Below are positions 58,826 through 64,000 of a stretch of 64,000 nucleotides of DNA, piece by piece. The position numbers were made by a program, and so were the translations under genes. This DNA comes from Corylus avellana (Eukaryota; Streptophyta; Magnoliopsida; Fagales; Betulaceae). Where the stretch lies: contig NC_081547.1 in NCBI RefSeq assembly GCF_901000735.1, positions 21,762,838 through 21,826,837 on the forward strand. The letters are read 5' to 3'. Below the pieces are notes generated by a model, which was not told the DNA's origin, ran no database searches, and saw only the letters and a list, made by a program, of their open reading frames with translations. Position 1 is the stretch's first letter; the number at the start of each line of letters is the position of its first letter.

Positions 58826-59205
58826 TATTAGTGGAGTAATACTAGAAGTCACTCTTGTATTTCTCTTGTGTCACTTTAAAATAATGTGGCTTCTAAAATT
58901 ATTATTGAACTTGTGATTGATCATTATTGAATTTTGATGAAATTGTGATTTCAAAGCCACCTCATTCTTAGAGTAACACAAGATGAACATAAGAGTGACT
59001 TCTAAAGCGATTGGAAGGTGTATAAGACGAGTAATTCTAAAAGTCTCTTTTGTATCCCTCTTAAGTCCCTCCAAAAATGATGTGGCTATTAACATCACTA
59101 TTTGATCAAAGTTCAATAATTATCAATTACAAGCTTAATGGTGATTTTAATAGCCACATCATTCTTGAAGGGACGCAAGAGAAGCACAAAAATGACTTAT
59201 AGAAT
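58826..59205. mobile_element. Two adjacent foldback MITEs of one family
   Basis: 58826-59012: left 'agaagtcactcttgtatttc', right 'ataagagtgacttct'. 59030-59205: left 'ctaaaagtctcttttgtatc', right 'gaagcacaaaaatgac'. Both have 'atgatgtggct' and 'agccacatcat' type inner arms. Each is about 180 bp. Confidence 0.7.
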
Positions 59206-59689
59206 TACTTTGTATCAGACTTTGAAAGTCTATAGTTGTAAGAATTATGGATAGTTTGGATTAAATTTCGAGCGATTGGAAGATTGAGATTAAAAAGGTT
59301 GAATTGGAAAATGTGTGTTGGCAAGTGGGCATTAAAGGGGATTAATCAAGGGCGACAGATGAATTATATTTTCGAAGGGGCAATAAATGTTTTTTTTTTA
59401 GCTTCAAGGGGCAATAAATGTCGCTGAAAGAGAATTGTATGTGGCATTTAATGTTGATAGAAGATAACAAAGGAGAAGCATCCTCACCATTTCATTTGGG
59501 GAATAGGATCATCTCTAGTCCAAAATGGACGAGAATATCTAGTTTATGGCTAAGATTTCTTCTTAGAAATTCTAAAGTCATAATAGGACACATGTCCACT
59601 AACTAAAATTAATAATAAAATATTATTTTAGATTTTAAAAAAATAAAAATAAAAATAATAATAATAAAAAATTAGAAAATATTTAAAAA

Positions 59690-60216
59690 AAAAACTAAGG
59701 TTGGCCAGACAACCCATAAGGGGTGGCCGGACCACCCCTGTTGGCCTTGGGTGGCTTCGGCCACCCCATGGTCCAGCAGGGGTGGTCTGGCCACCCCATT
59801 AATTTTTTTTTTTTTTTTAGCTTGGCCCAATGGGGTGGTCCGGCCAAACTAAAATGCTGGCACAACAACCTTTGTTGGCGTTGACAGAGGACGCCGGCAC
59901 ATCCTCCTCTGTTGGCGTCAACAAATGACGCCGACACATATTCCTTCTCTGGTGTTTGCAGAAAATGCTGGCATCCTCCTTTGCCGGCGTTGACAGATGA
60001 CACTGATACATATTCCTTCTCCAGCATTTGCAGAAGACATCGTCCTTGAGATTATCTTCATCAGTGTTCGCTCAAAACGACGGGAAAAAGCTTTGCCGAC
60101 ATTGTTTAACACGGTGTTAACACCAAACGCCGGGATTACAATTCACAACGTTTGTTTTCTCTTCCCTAGCGCTTTTTGGGCGCCTGGAGAACCCTTTTTT
60201 TTTTTTTTTGGTAGTG
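59690..60216. mobile_element. CACTA-like element end with 'gccggcgttgaca' subterminal repeats
   Basis: The right end is a T run followed by 'ggtagtg' (60210-60216), the complement of CACTACC-A(n). Inside are irregular repeats ('ttggcgttgacagaggacgc', 'gccggcgttgacagatgaca', 'acatattccttctc') and 'ggggtggccggaccacccc' palindromes at 59718-59850. The left end is not identified. No transposase. Confidence 0.5.
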
Positions 60217-60650
60217 TGTTAAAGCTAGGCTTAATTGCTTAGTAGCTAGATAGTTTACTTATGGTTTGTTATTATTTTCTAGGAAAAAATGTAATTTAGC
60301 ACTTTGAACTATTATTTATTTAGTAAACTTTTATAAGAATTAAAAAAAAAATTATGGTTTGTGGATAGGCCTCTGGCCGGGCAGGGTCACAAGGAAGGGA
60401 CAGTTCGAGATTAAAAGGATTAATTGGAAAATGTGTGTTTGCAGGTGGGGATTAAATGCACAAGGATTTAGATTCAATGGCTCATATTAGACGGGATTAA
60501 TCAAGGGTGACAGATAAATGGTATTTTCAAAGGGACAATAGATGTAGCTGAAAGCGAATGATATTTGGCATTTAATGTTGATGGAAGAGAACAAAGGATA
60601 AGGATCCTCACCATTTCATTTAACCGGATCTAAGGAAAATTATATGGTTT

Positions 60651-60830
60651 AGAGGGCTACTAGGCAACTTAACACTTTTTCTCAAATTCTCTTTCCCAAA
60701 TGATTTTGACCCCACATTCATTTAAGAAAAAAAAAAAAAAAAGCAATATAAATCTATTTATTTATTGAATGGACCAAATCATTTGGGAAAATGGATTTGG
60801 GAAAAAGTGTTGAGATATCTAGTATTATCT
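60651..60830. mobile_element. 180-bp hAT-like MITE with 8-bp target duplication
   Basis: Flanked by 'tatggttt' at 60643-60650 and 60831-60838. The inverted ends share 'tactag' and 'aacactttttc(t/c)caaat'. The duplicate segment at 50010-50035 has the empty site ('attatatggttcataga'). Confidence 0.8.
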
Positions 60831-61514
60831 TATGGTTTATAGGCAGAAGTAACGATTGGGAAAAAGGCCAAAGAAAGGAAAACCATAAAATTACTTTTTA
60901 TTTTTTAATGTTTCAATAAATATTAAAAATTCATCAGTACATGTATCGCGTTTAAGCGTGTTGATGTGAATCTTAGTTAGAAAAATAGACAAAACCTGAA
61001 CCAAAGATGCAAGTTAGTATTTTAGCTTACAACAGGTATCACATGTAATACATTTTGAAACCAAAGTAGCTATTTGATAATGGCTCTTACCACAACTACC
61101 AAAAAAAGCATTTAACTCTTACATAATTATATACACACACGTATTACTTTCATAAAAAATAAAAAATAAAAACTGAATTCCAATAGTAGATTAAAGATAG
61201 ATGAACATGTATTTACTTTGAATGTAAAGATAAAAAGAGATTTTCGTCTTTGGAAGACTTATTCTACCAGACATTATATACACTAGTGAGAATGGGATTA
61301 CAATATAAAAGAAAGGAAACTAATTAATAAGGTCTAGAGTCTAATATCGCATGGAGCAACAGCTAGTATTGCATGATTTAAGGCTTGCTAGTGGCACTTG
61401 AGTTATTGTCATTTGTCAAATATACTTGTGATATTTCCAGAAAAAAATAAAAGGAAAAAAAAAAAAAAAGCAAAAAAGAAAAAAGAAGAAAGATAATGGT
61501 AGTTGTGGATAAAA

Positions 61515-61931
61515 ACGGTTAGTTAGCCCTATGAGCACGTTCACCGGTGAGAAAAATTTACCTCGACTTCGCTGGGGGCAGTAGAAGTCATTTTTCCATG
61601 TAAGATGACAAATATTTGGAAAAAAAACACTAAAAATAGTCTAGAGGTGCTTGTCCCATGTGCTGGAATATAATGAATGCATATTCCTCCTCAATTTCAC
61701 TTTCATTATGAAGAGTCCCTATTTCAGAAGAGTCAGAAGGCTATCTCTATTTGGCCATTGCCCTAAACATTCAAACACGGCAATCAATCCCTTCTTCCCA
61801 TAATCATTGGACCAAATAAGGGTCACGAACAATATCTCTCAGTTTGAAGATAAGAAAAATATTATATTTCAACAACTTAATTATGAGAAAGAATACCATG
61901 AACACGGGATGATATAGATAGCTAATAATAA
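61515..61931. repeat. Ghost unit, left arm of an inverted duplication
   Basis: 61515-61770 is RLP 5'-flank repeat; from about 61795 it is GK1-intron text. The stretch 61690-61931 is repeated in inverted orientation at 63560-63870. Confidence 0.65.
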
Positions 61932-62651
61932 TAAGGGATAAATGTAAAATTAGTTTTTAAGATTGGCCTAAATTACAAATTACTCCTTGTGGTATAAAAA
62001 ATAATTTATAGGTCCTCAAAGTAGACCAAAATAACAATTAACTTCCTAAAATCAATTTATGTTAAGTAACTTAACAGAATACGTAACTTTTTCACGTCAT
62101 ACCCAATAAAAACGCGACACATATTATTAATTTCTGACTTTAAAAAATGACAACAAAATTTTTTCACATCAGCTAAGATTACACATCATCCCTCATTCTA
62201 CTTTATATTGCTAAAGTAAATTAACCTAATCTATTCTATCCCTAAAATTTTACTATGTGTATAACCCTCTCTCATTTTCACCTTCCTCGTCATGGTTTGG
62301 GAGCATTTTGCGAGAATTTGACCATCACATCTTCTAACCCTTGAAAAATAAATAAAAACAACATTCAAGTTAGTACATTGTGACTAAGTTTTAATTCAAA
62401 TTAAGTTGAAGAAAATCAGTTTAGTCCATTTATTATAGTGACATTTGTCTTTAAAGCATGAAAATTGATTTTAAGAAATAAACTGTTGTTTTGGTCTACC
62501 CTGAAGACCTATGAATTATTTTTTATACCACGGAGAGTGATTTGTGATTTAGGCCAACTACATGGACCTCTAAATTATTTTTTATATCTGAGTGTGTGTG
62601 ATTTATAATTTAAGCTAACCATAATGACCAATTTTGCAATATTTATCCCTT
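61932..62651. mobile_element. Long foldback element F1, copy 2 (complete, 720 bp)
   Basis: The ends 'aagggataaatgtaaaatta' and 'gcaatatttatccctt' are inverted. Inner arms are as in 16602-17532 ('agtagaccaaaataac' pairs with 'gttttggtctaccct'). It sits in an 'ataataata' stretch. The inverted copy of the flank (near 63585-63600) lacks the element. Confidence 0.82.
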
Positions 62652-62791
62652 ATAATAATAATAACTTCACAAGATTAATATATAAGATCACGAGATTAAT
62701 ATATAAAAAATATTAATTTATTAGATAAGGTATACCATATCTAATAAATTAATATTTTTTCAGAAATTGATTGGTTACTTTTTTTTTTTTT

Positions 62792-63230
62792 TTTTGGGTA
62801 ATTATCATTTTCCCCCCATGAATTGCCACTCGATTACAATATACCCTCATCAATTATTAATTTTACATTACGAACCCATCAAAATATCCTTTCACTACCA
62901 AAACCCCATTTCCATCAATTAAGGTCATTAAGTCGGACGGTCAACCCATCACGTGCGCGTAAAGTTGGTAGTTAATGGGGGTATATGGCCGGTAATCGAA
63001 TGGTAGTTCATGGGGGGAAAGGATAATTACCCAAAAAAAAATGCATATGCATTCAAGGCATGTGACGCGCACGTGATGGATTGACCATCCGACTTAACGA
63101 CCTTGACTGTATAAAGGGGGTTTTGGTAACACAATGGTAGTTTGATGGGATCGTAATGTAAAGTTGGTTGCTGATAGGGGTACATATATGGTCATTGAGT
63201 GGTAGTTCATGAGGGGAAAGGATAATTTAC
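62792..63230. mobile_element. Composite foldback element F3
   Basis: The left arm (62797-62965: 'ggtaattatcattttccccc', 'gccactcgattacaat', 'aggtcattaagtcggacggt') pairs with the long right arm (63075-63230: 'gaccatccgacttaacgacc', 'gagtggtagttcatgagg', 'ggataattt'). Between them is a second, shorter right end (62965-63040, ending 'ggataattaccc'). Another left end begins at 63963 and is cut by the window edge. Confidence 0.7.
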
Positions 63231-63499
63231 AACCTCCCCCCCCTTTTTGACTAATCAAATTTTAAGAAATTGTTATTTTGTTGTTGAAGTCTAACATATG
63301 CAAGTCAGTTTTGATATGAGAAATGATTAGTCTTAATAATTTGTCCATATTTTCTCTATATTTTCCTACAAATTTAATAGATCAAGTATTAGATTTGTGG
63401 GATCTACCATTGACTTATGTAGGGTTTACATAAGTCCACAAATTTAATGGTTAATTTCTAAGATGAGATGAGAAAAATATTAACACCAGTCATTTCTCT

Positions 63500-63870
63500 T
63501 TTCGTATTGCAACGCTTATTTGAATAAATATTGATTTATTAGATATGGTCAATAATCTTATTATATCTTAATCTTATGAAGTTATTATTATTAGCTATCT
63601 ATATCAACGTGTGTTCTTGGTATTCTTTCTCATAAGTTCTTGAAATATAATATTTTTCTTATTTTCAAACCGAGAGATATTTTTTTGTGATCCTTATTTG
63701 GTCAAATAATTATGGGAAGGAGGGATTGATTGCCGTGTTTGAAGGTTTAAGGCAATGGCCAGACAGAGATAGCCTTCTGACACTTCTGAAATGGGGACTC
63801 TTTATAATGAAAGTGAAATTAAGTAGGGACTCTTCATAAGCACATGTGCTGGAATATAATGGCTATTCCT
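63500..63870. repeat. Ghost unit, right (inverted) arm
   Basis: The reverse complement reads 'gtcagaaggctatctctgtc', 'tggccattgcc', 'acacggcaatcaatccctcc' and 'gaccaaataaggatcac'. This matches 61733-61931 and continues past the F1 insertion point into text equal to 62652-62765. Confidence 0.75.
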
Positions 63871-64000
63871 ACACATCAATTTCACTTGAAGGCAAGTTCG
63901 GCAACAGTCATACTAAGGGTGGCCTTTTGTTACTTCTATTTTCTCAAACTCCAAAATAATTGGGGTAATTATTCTTTCCGCTATGAACTACCACTCGATT

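Noticed and set aside
59695..60112. Overlapping - strand frames with repeated VSASFVDA/CQHF motifs
   Set aside because: The repeats reflect subterminal repeats of a CACTA-like element, not a protein.

Overview
This window is AT-rich plant nuclear DNA. It has split genes with GT-AG introns, receptor-like proteins (RLPs) made of leucine-rich repeats (LRRs), fragments of a plant-type glycerol kinase, SINE and LINE remnants, and many foldback, hAT-like, Mutator-like and CACTA-like non-autonomous transposons. A woody eudicot (rosid) is my best guess, but I cannot fix the genus. Four runs of N (388, 100, 100 and 100 bases) show a draft scaffold.

Layout. 1.5-11.1 kb: RLP-A, a multi-exon LRR-RLP on the + strand with a frameshift in exon 1 and damaged splice sites but an intact large last exon. 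12.2-13.9 kb: a 5'-truncated, frameshifted glycerol kinase on the - strand. 13.9-20.0 kb: repeats, including two SINE copies, a long foldback element and several copies of a roughly 225-bp MITE. 20.1-23.1 kb: a small contig between two 100-N gaps. It carries RLP exons that nearly duplicate parts of 26-32 kb and may be a misplaced haplotype. 25.4-37.8 kb: RLP-B, the best gene here; its spliced exons close in one frame of about 1194 codons. A 1.1-kb Mutator-like element sits in one of its introns. 38.1-38.9 kb: RLP-D, a pseudogene scrap. 40.9-41.2 kb: a second glycerol kinase pseudogene with two stops and a microhomology deletion. 41.6-44.1 kb: a TIR element carrying a captured fragment of a leucine-rich-repeat extensin (LRX) gene, with another element nested in it. 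44.1-49.0 kb: a large hAT-like element with a tandem array and a LINE fragment inside. 49.1-64.0 kb: gene-poor, with a CACTA-like end, a four-unit 270-bp tandem array, many foldback MITEs, dispersed pieces of RLP 5' flank fused to glycerol kinase intron, and an inverted duplication at the right end.

Function. The only likely working gene is RLP-B: a cell-surface LRR protein with one membrane helix and a short tail, without a kinase. Proteins of this type (Cuscuta receptor/RLP1 class) normally signal through SOBIR1/BAK1-type partner kinases. Everything else looks like the debris of repeated duplication of an [RLP + glycerol kinase] unit, later cut up by unequal exchange and transposons. The clearest structural theme is that every small LRR exon has a length divisible by three and phase 1 at both ends. 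LRR cassettes can therefore be gained, lost or skipped without breaking the frame.
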